Assembly: GCA_050485905.1 (NCBI GenBank)
Contig: JBJHCH010000011.1
Span: 1-47,649 of the forward strand
Direction of reading: 5' to 3'
DNA: 47,649 nt
Source: JAWLCA01 sp050485905
GTDB taxonomy: Bacteria > Pseudomonadota > Alphaproteobacteria > Rhodobacterales > Rhodobacteraceae
Under the pieces are notes generated by a model that was given only the letters and a program-made list of their open reading frames with translations, did no database searches and was not told the DNA's origin. Shown here piece by piece: positions 7,195 through 16,154 of the stretch. The translations under genes were made by a program, and so were the position numbers. The number at the start of each line of letters is the position of its first letter. The first letter of the stretch is position 1.

Positions 7195-9000
7195 TCAGTG
7201 GTTGTCGCGCGGCAGGCCCCGGCTTTGCGCGATGCGCTGGTAGTCAACCGCGGGTTTAAGCACGGCCCCGTCGCCGAGTTGCCCCACCAGCCCGCGCTGG
7301 ATCTCCTGCCACGGGGTCTGATGGTCAGGGAAGCTGTAGCCACCCGCGTCCTTGAGTGCCTGGCGCCGCTCCACGATCTCCTGCTCCGTGATCAGGATAT
7401 CGGCGGTTCCCTTGCGAAGATCGATCCGCACCCGGTCGCCCGTGCGCAGGATGGCGAGGCCGCCGTCTGCCGCCGCCTCGGGGCTGGCGTTCAGGATCGA
7501 CGGGCTGCCCGATGTGCCCGATTGGCGCCCGTCACCGATGCAGGGCAGGCTGTCGATGCCCTGCTTGATCAGGTAATCGGGCGGGCGCATGTTCACCACC
7601 TCGGCCGCGCCCGGATAGCCGATGGGGCCGGCTCCGCGCATGAATAGCATCGTATTGGCGTCGATGGCAAGGTCCGGATCGTCGATCCGCGTGTGGTAGT
7701 CCTCGGGCCCGTCGAACACCACCGCCCGTCCCTCGAACGCCTCGGGGTCGTCCGGGTTCGACAGGTAGCGCGCGCGGAAGCTGTCGCTGATGACGCTGGT
7801 CTTCATGATCGCGCTGTCGAACAGGTTGCCGCTGAGCACGAGGAACCCGGCCTCGGACTTCAGCGGGTTGTCGAATGGCCGGATCACGCGGTCGTCGAGG
7901 ATTGGCGTTTCGGCGCAGTTCTGCCCCATCGTCCGGCCGTTCACCGTGGGCGCGTCCTCGGCAATCAGGCCGTGCTTCATCAGCTCGTTCACCACCGCCG
8001 GCACCCCGCCGGCGCGATAGAAATCCTCGCCCAAATACTCGCCGGCGGGCTGCAGGTTAACCAGCAACGGTACCTTGTGGCCGTGGGTCTGCCAATTGGT
8101 CAGCTGCAGGTCTACGCCCGCGTGCCGGGCGACGGCGGTGATGTGGATGGGCGCGTTCGTCGATCCGCCGATGGCCGAGTTGACCACGATGGCGTTGTGG
8201 AAGTTCGCGGGGGTCAGGATGTCCGAGGGTTTCAGATCCTCGTGCACCATGTCCACGATGCGCTTGCCTGTGCGCCACGCGATCTCGGCCCGGTCGCGAT
8301 AGGGAGCGGGGATCGCGGCACCACCGGGCAGTTGCATTCCCAGCGCCTCGGCCAGGCTATTCATCGTCGTCGCCGTGCCCATCGTGTTGCAATAGCCGGT
8401 CGAGGGGGCAGAGGAGGCGACGAGTTCGATGAACTCCTCATACCCGATCTCGCCCTTGGCCATCATCTGCCGGGCCTTCCAGACGATGGTGCCCGACCCC
8501 GTGCGCTCGCCCCGATGCCAGCCGTTCAGCATCGGCCCGACCGATAGCGCGATGGCAGGAATGTTCACCGTCGCCGCCCCCATCAGCATTGCCGGCGTGG
8601 TCTTGTCGCAACCGATGGTCAGCACGACGCCATCGAGCGGATAGCCATACAGCACCTCGACGAGGCCGAGATAGGCGAGGTTGCGGTCCAGCCCGGCAGT
8701 CGGGCGCTTGCCGGTTTCCTGGATCGGATGGACGGGAAATTCCAGCGGGATGCCCCCGGCCTCGCGGATACCGTCGCGCACGCGCTCTGCCAGAACGATG
8801 TGATGGCGGTTGCAGGGTGACAGATCCGACCCGGTCTGCGCGATGCCGATGATCGGCTTGCCGGATTGCAGTTCTTCACGGCTCAGGCCGTAGTTCATGT
8901 AGCGCTCCAGATAGAGCGCGGTCATGTCGGGGTTCTCGGGCGTGTCGAACCATGCGCGAGAGCGCAGTCGACGCGGCTGGCTACCGTTCGGAGAGTTCAC
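7195..9000 (-). CDS. IlvD/Edd-family dehydratase, probably a pentonate (xylonate/arabinonate) dehydratase
   Basis: This 601-residue Fe-S-dependent dehydratase converts a sugar acid to its 2-keto-3-deoxy form. Family cysteines are in SDLSPCNRHH, IGCDKTTPA and YCNTMGTATTMN, and the C-terminal region carries PSILNASPEA and IRIDLRKG. The opening RRLRSRAWFDTPENPDMTALYLER resembles XylD of Caulobacter (quoted in two parts: RRLRSRAWFD, then NPDMTALYLER). The sub-type therefore looks like pentonate dehydratase rather than IlvD (branched-chain synthesis) or Edd (phosphogluconate). I place the start at GTG 9000, preceded by AAGGGAA; an in-frame ATG at 9036 would add 12 residues. It lies 89 bp downstream of the MscS gene on the same strand and may have its own promoter. 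Confidence 0.88.
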   Translation of the reverse strand: MNSPNGSQPRRLRSRAWFDTPENPDMTALYLERYMNYGLSREELQSGKPIIGIAQTGSDLSPCNRHHIVLAERVRDGIREAGGIPLEFPVHPIQETGKRPTAGLDRNLAYLGLVEVLYGYPLDGVVLTIGCDKTTPAMLMGAATVNIPAIALSVGPMLNGWHRGERTGSGTIVWKARQMMAKGEIGYEEFIELVASSAPSTGYCNTMGTATTMNSLAEALGMQLPGGAAIPAPYRDRAEIAWRTGKRIVDMVHEDLKPSDILTPANFHNAIVVNSAIGGSTNAPIHITAVARHAGVDLQLTNWQTHGHKVPLLVNLQPAGEYLGEDFYRAGGVPAVVNELMKHGLIAEDAPTVNGRTMGQNCAETPILDDRVIRPFDNPLKSEAGFLVLSGNLFDSAIMKTSVISDSFRARYLSNPDDPEAFEGRAVVFDGPEDYHTRIDDPDLAIDANTMLFMRGAGPIGYPGAAEVVNMRPPDYLIKQGIDSLPCIGDGRQSGTSGSPSILNASPEAAADGGLAILRTGDRVRIDLRKGTADILITEQEIVERRQALKDAGGYSFPDHQTPWQEIQRGLVGQLGDGAVLKPAVDYQRIAQSRGLPRDNH

Positions 9001-9089
9001 GTCTGCTTTCCCTTGTCGGACTCGGATGCGGCGCATCCTAGACCAAGCCTCGGACGGACAACACTGCCCACGACGGGAAAATACGTTTG

Positions 9090-11312
9090 TCAGGTGCCGC
9101 GTTCTTCGGGCGGTGTGATGTCGCGGGGTTCTTCGCGTGGCGGGGGCTGAAGACGCTCCATCAGGCCATCGGGCAGCATGAGCTGACGGTGCGGGAATGG
9201 GATCTCGATCCCGCGTTCATCAAAGACGTCTTTGACCAGTTCGGTGTAGCGCCGGCCAAGGCCCCATTGCTTGCCGGGCAGCGTCTTGATCCGCGCCCGC
9301 ACCACAACTGCACTGTCCCCAAGCTCGGTGACGCCGTGCATCTCCAGCGGGGCCAATATGTCGTGGCGAAAGTCGCCCTCGGCCTTCAGCCGGTCAAAGG
9401 CCTCCTCCATCGCGGCCTTCACGTCAGAGACCTTCTCCTTGTAGGCCGCGCCGATCTCGGCCACGTGGAACGAGAAGTCGCGCGTCAGGTTCGTCACCGT
9501 ATCGACCGACGAGAAGGGGATGATGTGCACCGACCCATCGACGGTGCGGATGCGGACGGATCGGATCGTCACCTTCTCCACCGCGCCGGTGATACCGGCC
9601 ACGCCAACCACGTCGCCTTCGTTGATCGCATTCTCCAACTGGATGAAGGTGCCGGTTATGATGTCCTGCACCAGGCTTTGCGCGCCAAAGCCGACGGCAA
9701 GGCCGATGACACCTGCGCCGGCCAGCAGCGGCGCGATATTGATGCCAAGCTGCGACAGGGCGATCATCGTCGCCAGAACCACCAGCACAATGGTGAAGGC
9801 GTTGCGGAACAGCGCGAGCAGAGTGCGCGACCGTGCGCTCACGTTGCGCCCGGTCAGTTCGTTCATGAGCCGGTCATCGATCCAGGACGAGATTACCGCC
9901 CAGAGCATCGCGGCGAACAGCGTGACGATCAGGGCCGAGGCGACGCGCCAGAGCGCGCTCTGCATCGTGTCGCCAGCCAGCCAGCCGGGCACGTCCACCC
10001 AGCCCCAGCCGTGCAGGATCAGCGCCAATGCGGAGAGTCCGAGTACGACCACGCCAAGGTAGCCCACGATGCAAGCGATCTGGTCGGCGCGCGGCGCGAG
10101 CTTCGGCAGCCCGGTACGAGCGCTTCGCGGCAGCGGAGCGGCAAGCCCCGGCGCGGTGTTCAGCAGCCTGAGCGCCGCAAGGAACAGGATCACGGCAAGC
10201 GCCGTGTAGGCGGTGCCCGAGATTACCACGTCAGCAACCAGATTTGGCCGCGTCACGGCAAGGAACCAAGCGTAGAGCACATACAGCACTGCGACCGGTG
10301 GCCAGACCCGGCGCCAAGCTGATTGCGCGCCGCTGGCCATGGCTGCGGCGGTATCATCCTCTGCAGCGCCGGTTTGCGGGTGTGGTGTCGACTGTGTCTG
10401 CTGCGCCGCGTCGACGGCCCGTGCAATCCGACGGATGGCGACCAGCGCCACGATCGCAGCCACGGTAGCAACCAGCGTCCGCAGCGGGCGTGCTGCGGCA
10501 AAGCCGATCCAGAGCTGGGTCAGCGGGATCAGGAAAAGATAGCCCTGCAGCACGATCCCCAGCACCAGCCGAATATTTCGGAAGATCACGCCCTGGGTCG
10601 CGGCCGGCAAGCGCGACAGAACCGGCTCGGACTCGGCCCTCGGGTTGGCGAAGCAGCGCAGAGCCACCCGCAGCACGCCGAAGGCGAGGAAGGCGTTCAG
10701 ATAAAGGATCTGCGCCTGTGAGGGCACGTTGTTCTGTGAAAAGGCGAAGACTGCGAGCCCGTAGCCAAGCGCCCAGGCCAGAACCAGTGCAACCAGACGC
10801 GCGATGGCAGCCAGAAGGGTTAGCTGCGCGCGCTTGAAGAAACCGGCATCGGGCGCCGGGAACAGCCGCCGTACCACCCTGCGGGCAACGGAACCGAGGG
10901 CGATGGCGGCGGCAATGGTGGTGACAATGGTGAAGACCAGTGCCAATGCCTGAGGGCCAAGATCGCGACCGCCGGGTCTGAGCTGGCCGCCGAGCGTCAG
11001 AACACGGGTCATCTCGCGGCTCACGCTGTCGACCTCTGCCGCGCCGTCCCGCGCGAAGTTTGCCATGGCGGCAGCAAGCTGCTGGGCAACGTTGGGGTCG
11101 GGTGGGGGCGCTTCGGCCGGCGGGTCGCCGTTCTCGCGCAAGCGTTGCAGCAATGCGGCCCGCACCGTGTCATCCTCGAGGATCGTTACAATCTGCTCGA
11201 TCTGTTCCTGCACCCGCGCGTCGGGTCCCTCTGTCTCCTGAGCAGCGGCCGGGTTTGCGCTCAAGAGCAGAAGAAGCGCCAGAAAGGCGCCGAGAACAGT
11301 GCGAAGTATCAT
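9090..11312 (-). CDS. MscS-family mechanosensitive ion channel, large form with periplasmic N-terminus
   Basis: This 740-residue protein has a signal peptide (about 1-24, LGAFLALLLLLSANPAAAQ) and a short helical periplasmic region with acidic repeats. Numerous hydrophobic helices cover about 100-545. The C-terminal MscS pore and beta domain includes LLAGAGVIGLAVGFGAQSLV, DIITGTFIQLENA and EGDVVGV, the conserved pore-lining helix and following strand. MscS channels release small solutes on hypo-osmotic shock. Its place 35 bp downstream of ggpS suggests it vents the osmolyte made by that operon. The start at 11312 is preceded by AAGGAA and gives an intact signal peptide. The C-terminus ends in a Pro/Arg-rich tail. 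Confidence 0.93.
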   Translation of the reverse strand: MILRTVLGAFLALLLLLSANPAAAQETEGPDARVQEQIEQIVTILEDDTVRAALLQRLRENGDPPAEAPPPDPNVAQQLAAAMANFARDGAAEVDSVSREMTRVLTLGGQLRPGGRDLGPQALALVFTIVTTIAAAIALGSVARRVVRRLFPAPDAGFFKRAQLTLLAAIARLVALVLAWALGYGLAVFAFSQNNVPSQAQILYLNAFLAFGVLRVALRCFANPRAESEPVLSRLPAATQGVIFRNIRLVLGIVLQGYLFLIPLTQLWIGFAAARPLRTLVATVAAIVALVAIRRIARAVDAAQQTQSTPHPQTGAAEDDTAAAMASGAQSAWRRVWPPVAVLYVLYAWFLAVTRPNLVADVVISGTAYTALAVILFLAALRLLNTAPGLAAPLPRSARTGLPKLAPRADQIACIVGYLGVVVLGLSALALILHGWGWVDVPGWLAGDTMQSALWRVASALIVTLFAAMLWAVISSWIDDRLMNELTGRNVSARSRTLLALFRNAFTIVLVVLATMIALSQLGINIAPLLAGAGVIGLAVGFGAQSLVQDIITGTFIQLENAINEGDVVGVAGITGAVEKVTIRSVRIRTVDGSVHIIPFSSVDTVTNLTRDFSFHVAEIGAAYKEKVSDVKAAMEEAFDRLKAEGDFRHDILAPLEMHGVTELGDSAVVVRARIKTLPGKQWGLGRRYTELVKDVFDERGIEIPFPHRQLMLPDGLMERLQPPPREEPRDITPPEERGT

Positions 11313-11347
11313 TGCGGTTCCTTGCGTCCCTGGTCCTGGTGCCGGCG

Positions 11348-12841
11348 TCAGGCGGCCAGCGACCCGTCGCCCGGCACGGTGATCGCGCCCATCTGGCTGC
11401 GTGCCCAGGCGCGTAGATCGTGGCGCCGGACGATCGCGCGCAAATGTTTCATGCGCTCTCGACATTCGTCGGCGGGCATCGCCAGCGCCATTTCGATAGC
11501 ATGGTCCATCGAGCGATTGGAATAGGGGTTGGTCAGAACTGCGGCCGACATCTCGATGGCCGCTCCGGCGAACTCCGACAGAACCAGCACGCCGCCATCG
11601 TCGATCCGGCTGGCGGCGAACTCCTTCGCCACAAGGTTCATCCCGTCTGCCAGCGGCGTGATCCAGCAGACATCCGCCGCGCGGTAATAGGCGATCAGCG
11701 TCTCAAACGGGATCGCGCGCGAGATCAGCGCAATGGGCTGCCATTGAAACGTGCCGTAGCGGCCGTTGATCCGGCCAGCGATCTGCTCGATCTCGGACTG
11801 GATTTCGCGATAGACGGTCATGTTGCGATTGGCGGGAACAGACACGTGCAGCAGTCGCACCTTGCCGCGCAACTCCGGTCGCCGCTCCAGCAGTCGCTCG
11901 AAGCTCAGCAGTTGCTCGGCCCCACCCTTGGTGTAATCCGTGCGACCCACCGAGAGGATCATCTGCGCCTCGCCCAGTTCGGCGCGGATCTCGACGGCGC
12001 GCGCTTCGGTGTCTGCGCGCGCCGACACCTGTTCGATATAATCCGGGGCGATGCCGACCGGGCTGGTTGCGATGCGCACCACGCGGCCATTGTTGTTGAA
12101 GCAAACCGGCACCGTGCGCTCCATCAGAGCCGATCCTTGAGTCACGAAATCCTCATGCACCGGCGCCCTTTCGACGGGTCCGAGATCGTGCAGACTGCGG
12201 ACCACCGAGACAAAGTTCGCCGAGTAGCGCGGGATGTGAAAGCCCACCACGTCGCAAGCGAGCAGGCTGTCGATGATCTCTCCTCGCCACGGCAGGACGT
12301 TGAACATGTCAGGTGCCGGAAAGGGCGTGTGGTGAAAGAAGCTGATCCGGACATCCGGGCGTAACTGCCTGAGATATCCAGGCACCAGCCACAGGTTATA
12401 ATCATGCACCCACACGATTGCTCCGTGTGCGGCCTCTGCCGCTGCGGCCTCGGCGAAGGCCCAGTTCACCTCGCGGAAGGTGGGCCAGTCCACCGGGTCA
12501 TAATTATATTTGTCCTTGAAGCCGTGGAGGATCGGCCAGAATGCTTCTTTCGACGTGACGTGGTAGAAGCTTTCCACCTGCGCCGCCGTCAGCGGAAGGC
12601 GCGAGACACTGTACTTCCCGAAGCTGTCCTCGATTTCCACGACCCTTTCAAAGCCGGGATCGGTGGTGTCCTCGGCCAGCTTCCAGGCAACCCAAGCTCC
12701 CTTGTCCACCTTGCCGAAGAAACTCTTCAGCGTCGGCACGATACCGTTTGGGCTGGAGTTCTCCTTGTAGATGATGCGGCCATTCTCCTCGACCTCTTCG
12801 TAGGGTTGGCGATGATATACGATGACCAGATCGCTGGGCAT
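11348..12841 (-). CDS. ggpS: Glucosylglycerol-phosphate synthase (GT20 family)
   Basis: This 497-residue GT20 glycosyltransferase transfers glucose from a nucleotide sugar (ADP-glucose in characterised cyanobacterial enzymes) to glycerol-3-phosphate. Its N-terminus (LVIVYHRQPYEE, then SPNGIVPTLKSFF and WVAWK) matches my memory of cyanobacterial GgpS rather than OtsA trehalose-phosphate synthase. GT20 motifs WVHDYNLWLVPGYL, FFHHTPFPAPD, SVGRTDYTKGG and DGMNLVAKEF are all present. The neighbours strengthen the call: upstream and coupled are a HAD phosphatase and gpsA, which supplies glycerol-3-phosphate. A strong AGGAGAG site lies inside the end of the phosphatase gene, whose stop is 1 nt from this ATG. 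If the sub-family call is wrong, the alternative is OtsA with an OtsB-like partner. Confidence 0.85.
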   Translation of the reverse strand: MPSDLVIVYHRQPYEEVEENGRIIYKENSSPNGIVPTLKSFFGKVDKGAWVAWKLAEDTTDPGFERVVEIEDSFGKYSVSRLPLTAAQVESFYHVTSKEAFWPILHGFKDKYNYDPVDWPTFREVNWAFAEAAAAEAAHGAIVWVHDYNLWLVPGYLRQLRPDVRISFFHHTPFPAPDMFNVLPWRGEIIDSLLACDVVGFHIPRYSANFVSVVRSLHDLGPVERAPVHEDFVTQGSALMERTVPVCFNNNGRVVRIATSPVGIAPDYIEQVSARADTEARAVEIRAELGEAQMILSVGRTDYTKGGAEQLLSFERLLERRPELRGKVRLLHVSVPANRNMTVYREIQSEIEQIAGRINGRYGTFQWQPIALISRAIPFETLIAYYRAADVCWITPLADGMNLVAKEFAASRIDDGGVLVLSEFAGAAIEMSAAVLTNPYSNRSMDHAIEMALAMPADECRERMKHLRAIVRRHDLRAWARSQMGAITVPGDGSLAA

Positions 12842-12842
12842 G

Positions 12843-13619
12843 TCAGCTCTCCTTTCCCATCGGATGCAGATCGAAGGCGCGGATCGCCTCGGCAATGCCA
12901 GCGGCGCCGATGGCGTCGGCCTTGTACACGTGGTCTAGGCCGCGCACCCGGTCCAGCAGCGCAGGCTCCGATCCGCCCACGGCCACGGCCGGCAAGCCAG
13001 TCTCGAGCATCGACAGGTCGTTCAGTGTATCCCCTGCGACGAGCACGCGACTGGCGTCCAGCGACAGGTGATCGGCAAGTCGGCGGATCGAGGGCCCTTT
13101 GCTTACCCCGCGGGGCAGCACATCAAAGAATCGATTGTCCGAGATCAGCCAATCCAGCCCCAAACCCTCTACCAGCGTCTTGGCGCCGGGGTCGAAGGCG
13201 TCAGGGTCCATGTCGTAGCTGACGCGGTAGCGAAAGACGGCGGACTGGATCCTGAGGCCAGGGTAGCCGCGTAGCGCCGAAGTCACCCGCGTTCCGGCAT
13301 CGCCCCAGCGTGCCGCGATGTCTGCCTCCAACTCGGGGATCGGGTGGATAGCGCGGTTAGCAACATGTGCGATGGTAGTCCCTACGTCACCGATTACATA
13401 ATCGGGCCAGGGTAGGCCGCTTTCGCACATTCGCACAATGAACTCCGGATCGCGGCCGGTGACGAAAACCAGCCCGACGGTCGCGCGGTTACTCTCGATC
13501 CACCGATAGAGCGCGTGCCGATCTGCCTCGGTCCCGCCCAGAAATGTGCCGTCAAGATCAGTTGCCAGCACGAACTGGCGGTCGGCCAGCGGCGTCAGCG
13601 GCATCGCATCCAGGCTCAT
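12843..13619 (-). CDS. HAD-superfamily sugar phosphatase, probable glucosylglycerol-phosphate phosphatase
   Basis: This 258-residue HAD hydrolase is of the sucrose-phosphatase/MPGP type (class C2 cap). Motif I is ATDLDGTFLGG (about residues 19-29) with nucleophile Asp and acid/base Asp. Motif II is VFVTGRD, motif III uses the Lys in GVSKGPS, and motif IV is AGDTLNDLSML. In the operon gpsA-phosphatase-ggpS it should remove the phosphate from glucosylglycerol-phosphate, giving the free compatible solute glucosylglycerol. It is not an obvious homologue of cyanobacterial GgpP by motif alone, so the assignment rests on context. Its start overlaps the gpsA stop (ATGA), and its stop is 1 nt before ggpS. 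Confidence 0.82.
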   Translation of the reverse strand: MSLDAMPLTPLADRQFVLATDLDGTFLGGTEADRHALYRWIESNRATVGLVFVTGRDPEFIVRMCESGLPWPDYVIGDVGTTIAHVANRAIHPIPELEADIAARWGDAGTRVTSALRGYPGLRIQSAVFRYRVSYDMDPDAFDPGAKTLVEGLGLDWLISDNRFFDVLPRGVSKGPSIRRLADHLSLDASRVLVAGDTLNDLSMLETGLPAVAVGGSEPALLDRVRGLDHVYKADAIGAAGIAEAIRAFDLHPMGKES

Positions 13620-14740
13620 GCCGTTACCCCTGCCTGATCGAAGGTGAGCATCAGTGTGCGGGGTTCGGGCTGGATCGGGCGTGACCAGAGTGCTCGGAAC
13701 GTCTCGGCCAGATCAGCACCGTCGTGCAGAACGTCATGTACCGCCTCACAAATGGGCATCGACACCCGCACCCTGCGCGCCAGATCGACGACCGAGATCG
13801 CGTTCACTTCGCCTTCGACAACCACTGGCTTGCCATCGAAGCACTCCGTCCTCGCAATCCCCTGACCCAGTTGCACCCCCAGCGACATGTTGCGCGAGGT
13901 CTGGCTGGAGCAGGTCAGCGTCAGATCACCGGCACCCGACAGGCCGGTGACCGTCTCACGCCGACCACCCAGCGCCTCGGCCAGAGTCTTCATCTCGTCG
14001 ATACCCCGTGCGATCAGCGCCGCGCGCGTGTTTTCTGCAAAGCCGGCGCCGGTCATCATGCCGCAGGCGATGGCGATCACATTCTTTACCGCACCGCCAA
14101 TCTCTACTCCCACCACGTCGTCCGAGACGTAGGGACGAAAGAAATCGGAACCCATGGAGATCGCCAACCGGGCCGCGGGGCTGTCTTCGGGCCTCAGGCG
14201 GTCGGCGTAGCTGAAGGGAAAGGCGACGGTTGCGGCCGTCGGATAGCGGAGCGCGGTTTCGCGGGCGAATGTTGGCCCCGATAGTGCCCCCACGGGATGG
14301 CCCGGCAACTCGTCGGCGACCACGTGGGACAGCAATTGCCCCGTGCCGATTTCGATCCCCTTGGCGCACAAGGCGATGGGAACGCCCGGAGAGAGATGCG
14401 GCCGGACGCTCTGCGCCATCTCGCGCAGCGTGCGAGAGGGGGTGACCATAAGCAGTGCGTCCGAATTGGTCACGGCAGCAGCCAGATCCGATGTGGCCTC
14501 GATCCCGCCTGGCAGATCGATGTCGGGAAGGTGACGGTCGTTGCGCCCGGTGGCGGAAATCCCGGCAGTCAGCGTTGCATCACGCCCCCAAAGGCTCACT
14601 TGGCGCCCTGCGACCCGCGCCACCACCGCCAGCGCCGTGCCCCAGGCGCCTGATCCTAGCACGGCAATCCTGCCGTACGGCTGTCCGTGAGCTCGTGGAG
14701 TGGCGGGCTGAATTCTTCCGTCCCTCAGGCTTCCATCCAT
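13616..14740 (-). CDS. gpsA: NAD(P)-dependent glycerol-3-phosphate dehydrogenase (GpsA)
   Basis: GpsA reduces dihydroxyacetone phosphate to sn-glycerol-3-phosphate. The Rossmann motif is at 29-35 (GSGAWGT), followed by SLWGRD, VTPSRTLREM, CAKGIE, LSGPTFA, and the catalytic region IGGAVKNVIAIACGM. The C-terminal domain has LSGAGDLTLTCSSQTSRN and EGEVNA, all standard. The protein is 374 residues from the ATG at 14740, about 25 longer at the N-terminus than most GpsA, with no good ribosome site. A start nearer the Rossmann motif cannot be excluded. It is the first gene of the osmolyte operon, so it may be a dedicated second GpsA supplying ggpS rather than the housekeeping phospholipid enzyme. 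Confidence 0.92.
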   Translation of the reverse strand: MDGSLRDGRIQPATPRAHGQPYGRIAVLGSGAWGTALAVVARVAGRQVSLWGRDATLTAGISATGRNDRHLPDIDLPGGIEATSDLAAAVTNSDALLMVTPSRTLREMAQSVRPHLSPGVPIALCAKGIEIGTGQLLSHVVADELPGHPVGALSGPTFARETALRYPTAATVAFPFSYADRLRPEDSPAARLAISMGSDFFRPYVSDDVVGVEIGGAVKNVIAIACGMMTGAGFAENTRAALIARGIDEMKTLAEALGGRRETVTGLSGAGDLTLTCSSQTSRNMSLGVQLGQGIARTECFDGKPVVVEGEVNAISVVDLARRVRVSMPICEAVHDVLHDGADLAETFRALWSRPIQPEPRTLMLTFDQAGVTA

Positions 14741-14953
14741 GATTTCTCGCGCCTGTCGTGCAGGTGCGCCTTTCTTTATCGCTTGTCCCGGACGGCTCAG
14801 CCCGCGGCCACCGACGTTTCGAAGACGTGAATTCATGTCATAAGATAAGATAGCTGGCCTCCGCAGCATTGCAACCAGCGCATGGATGCGTGCGCAGAAA
14901 CGACCAAGGCGGCGGGTTCAAAACACTAAACAGATCAGCAATCTGGCGCAGAT

Positions 14954-14968
14954 GCACAAATATTGTGC
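14954..14968. repeat. Inverted repeat GCACAA-3-TTGTGC, possible operator
   Basis: These are perfect 6-bp arms around a 3-bp AT centre in the gpsA/galU divergent region. The size and AT-rich centre suit a dimeric regulator, but no partner can be named. Confidence 0.35.
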
Positions 14969-15016
14969 GGTCATGTGGCGTACCTCTGCCGGAAGTTCAG
15001 GAGGTTCTTTTGATTG

Positions 15017-15032
15017 GATCAGGTTTCTGATC
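15017..15032. repeat. Inverted repeat GATCAG-4-CTGATC
   Basis: Perfect 6-bp arms flank a GTTT loop. The repeat overlaps the tiny TTG frame that follows the orphan AGGAGG at 14999. It could be an RNA hairpin in a galU leader or a protein site. Confidence 0.35.
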
Positions 15033-15167
15033 TGCACGCGATGTTTATTAAGAGCCTGAAAAACGCGGTAAAATCGCCATCTTCAGCCGCTGACTTGCCC
15101 GCCCATACCCTTGGATTTCGTAGGATATGGCCGGGCGCGACAGTACTGAGCCCGCCCGCGCAGAATT

Positions 15168-15195
15168 TTGACTTCTTCAAGTGAAACCATAGGTT
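15168..15195 (+). promoter_or_regulatory. Putative promoter of galU
   Basis: TTGACT (15168-15173), a 16-bp spacer and TAGGTT (15190-15195) lie 59 bp before the galU ATG. The -35 box is a close match to consensus and the -10 box is of the TAGGNT type seen elsewhere in the window. Confidence 0.4.
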
Positions 15196-15254
15196 GGAAG
15201 CAATCGCTGCGGCGCGGCATGAGAAGCTATGCAAAAAGATTGGAGCTTAACGGC

Positions 15255-16154
15255 ATGAGTAAGTCACAGGTGCGAACTGCAATTTTCCCCGTTGCCGGCC
15301 TCGGAACGCGCTTCCTGCCAGCAACGAAGTCCATGCCGAAAGAGCTTCTTCCGGTCATCGATACTCCGCTTATCCAGTTCGCGATCGACGAGGCGCGTGA
15401 CGCCGGGGTGGAGCGTATGGTTTTCGTCAGCCATCCATCGAAAGCCGCAATCGAGCATTATGTGCGCGGAGATGCTGAACTTTCGGCAACCCTCCGGGCG
15501 CGCGGCAAGGCGCGGCTAGCCGATCAGCTTGATGCCGATGCCATCGACCCCGAACAGAACGATGTCGTCTTCACGATGCAGCCAGAGCCGTTGGGGCTGG
15601 GCCACGCAGTTCTATGCGCCGCGCCATATGTCCTGCCCGGACCGATTGCGGTGATCCTGCCGGATGATTTCATCAGTGGTGCGCCCGGCTGTCTGTCCGA
15701 GATGATTGCCGCCTATGAATCCGGATCGGCCGGTCACATGGTCGCCACGATGGAAGTGGCGCGCGATGAGGTCTCGAAGTACGGCGTGCTGCGGGTGACT
15801 GCGCAGGACGGTCCGCTCCTGATCGCAGATGGCATGGTAGAGAAGCCAAAGCCGGACGCGGCGCCGTCGACCCACGCGGTTGTCGGGCGCTATATTCTCG
15901 ACGGCTCGGTCTTTGGCGACCTGGTGCAGCAGACCCCGGGGGCGGGAAACGAGATCCAGTTGACCGATGCCATCGCGCGCGGGATCGAGCGCGTCGGGCT
16001 GGCCGGCTTCAGTTTTTCGGGCACGCGATACGACTGTGGCTCGAAGACCGGGATGCTGCGCGCCACGCTGGCGATGGCCGCCGCCGATCCCGACTATGCA
16101 GGAGTCCTGAACGAGGCCGCGACACAGCCCCGCCTGCGTATCGCGGCCGAGTAA
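15255..16154 (+). CDS. galU: UTP--glucose-1-phosphate uridylyltransferase (GalU)
   Basis: GalU makes UDP-glucose from UTP and glucose-1-phosphate for exopolysaccharide, lipopolysaccharide and glycosylation. The 299-residue protein shows the nucleotidyltransferase signature AGLGTRFLPATKSMPKE near the N-terminus, then PLIQFAIDEA, QPEPLGLGHAVLCA, ILPDDF, VEKPKP and GNEIQLTDAI, all diagnostic of GalU. The start at 15255 is preceded by GGAG at good spacing; an in-frame ATG 29 codons upstream would add unconserved sequence. It is divergent from the ggpS operon. Characterised GgpS uses ADP-glucose, so galU need not be part of that pathway, although use of UDP-glucose would link them. Confidence 0.97.
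   Translation: MSKSQVRTAIFPVAGLGTRFLPATKSMPKELLPVIDTPLIQFAIDEARDAGVERMVFVSHPSKAAIEHYVRGDAELSATLRARGKARLADQLDADAIDPEQNDVVFTMQPEPLGLGHAVLCAAPYVLPGPIAVILPDDFISGAPGCLSEMIAAYESGSAGHMVATMEVARDEVSKYGVLRVTAQDGPLLIADGMVEKPKPDAAPSTHAVVGRYILDGSVFGDLVQQTPGAGNEIQLTDAIARGIERVGLAGFSFSGTRYDCGSKTGMLRATLAMAAADPDYAGVLNEAATQPRLRIAAE

Larger units (their letters stand above)
14741..15254. other. 514-bp divergent control region between the osmolyte operon and galU
   Basis: This long, comparatively AT-rich gap holds two inverted repeats: GCACAA-ata-TTGTGC at 14954-14968 and GATCAG-gttt-CTGATC at 15017-15032. An orphan AGGAGG at 14999-15004 is followed after 5 nt by a six-codon TTG frame (15010-15030). A 47-codon frame occupies 15041-15184 (begins MFIKSLKNAVKS, ends NFDFFK) and lacks a ribosome site. 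None of these is a confident gene. Promoters for both flanking genes must lie here, and the region is large enough for osmotic control elements. Confidence 0.6.

Noticed and set aside
15019..15234. A 71-codon minus-strand frame in the gpsA-galU gap
   Set aside because: No ribosome site and no recognisable features, and it overlaps the probable galU promoter.
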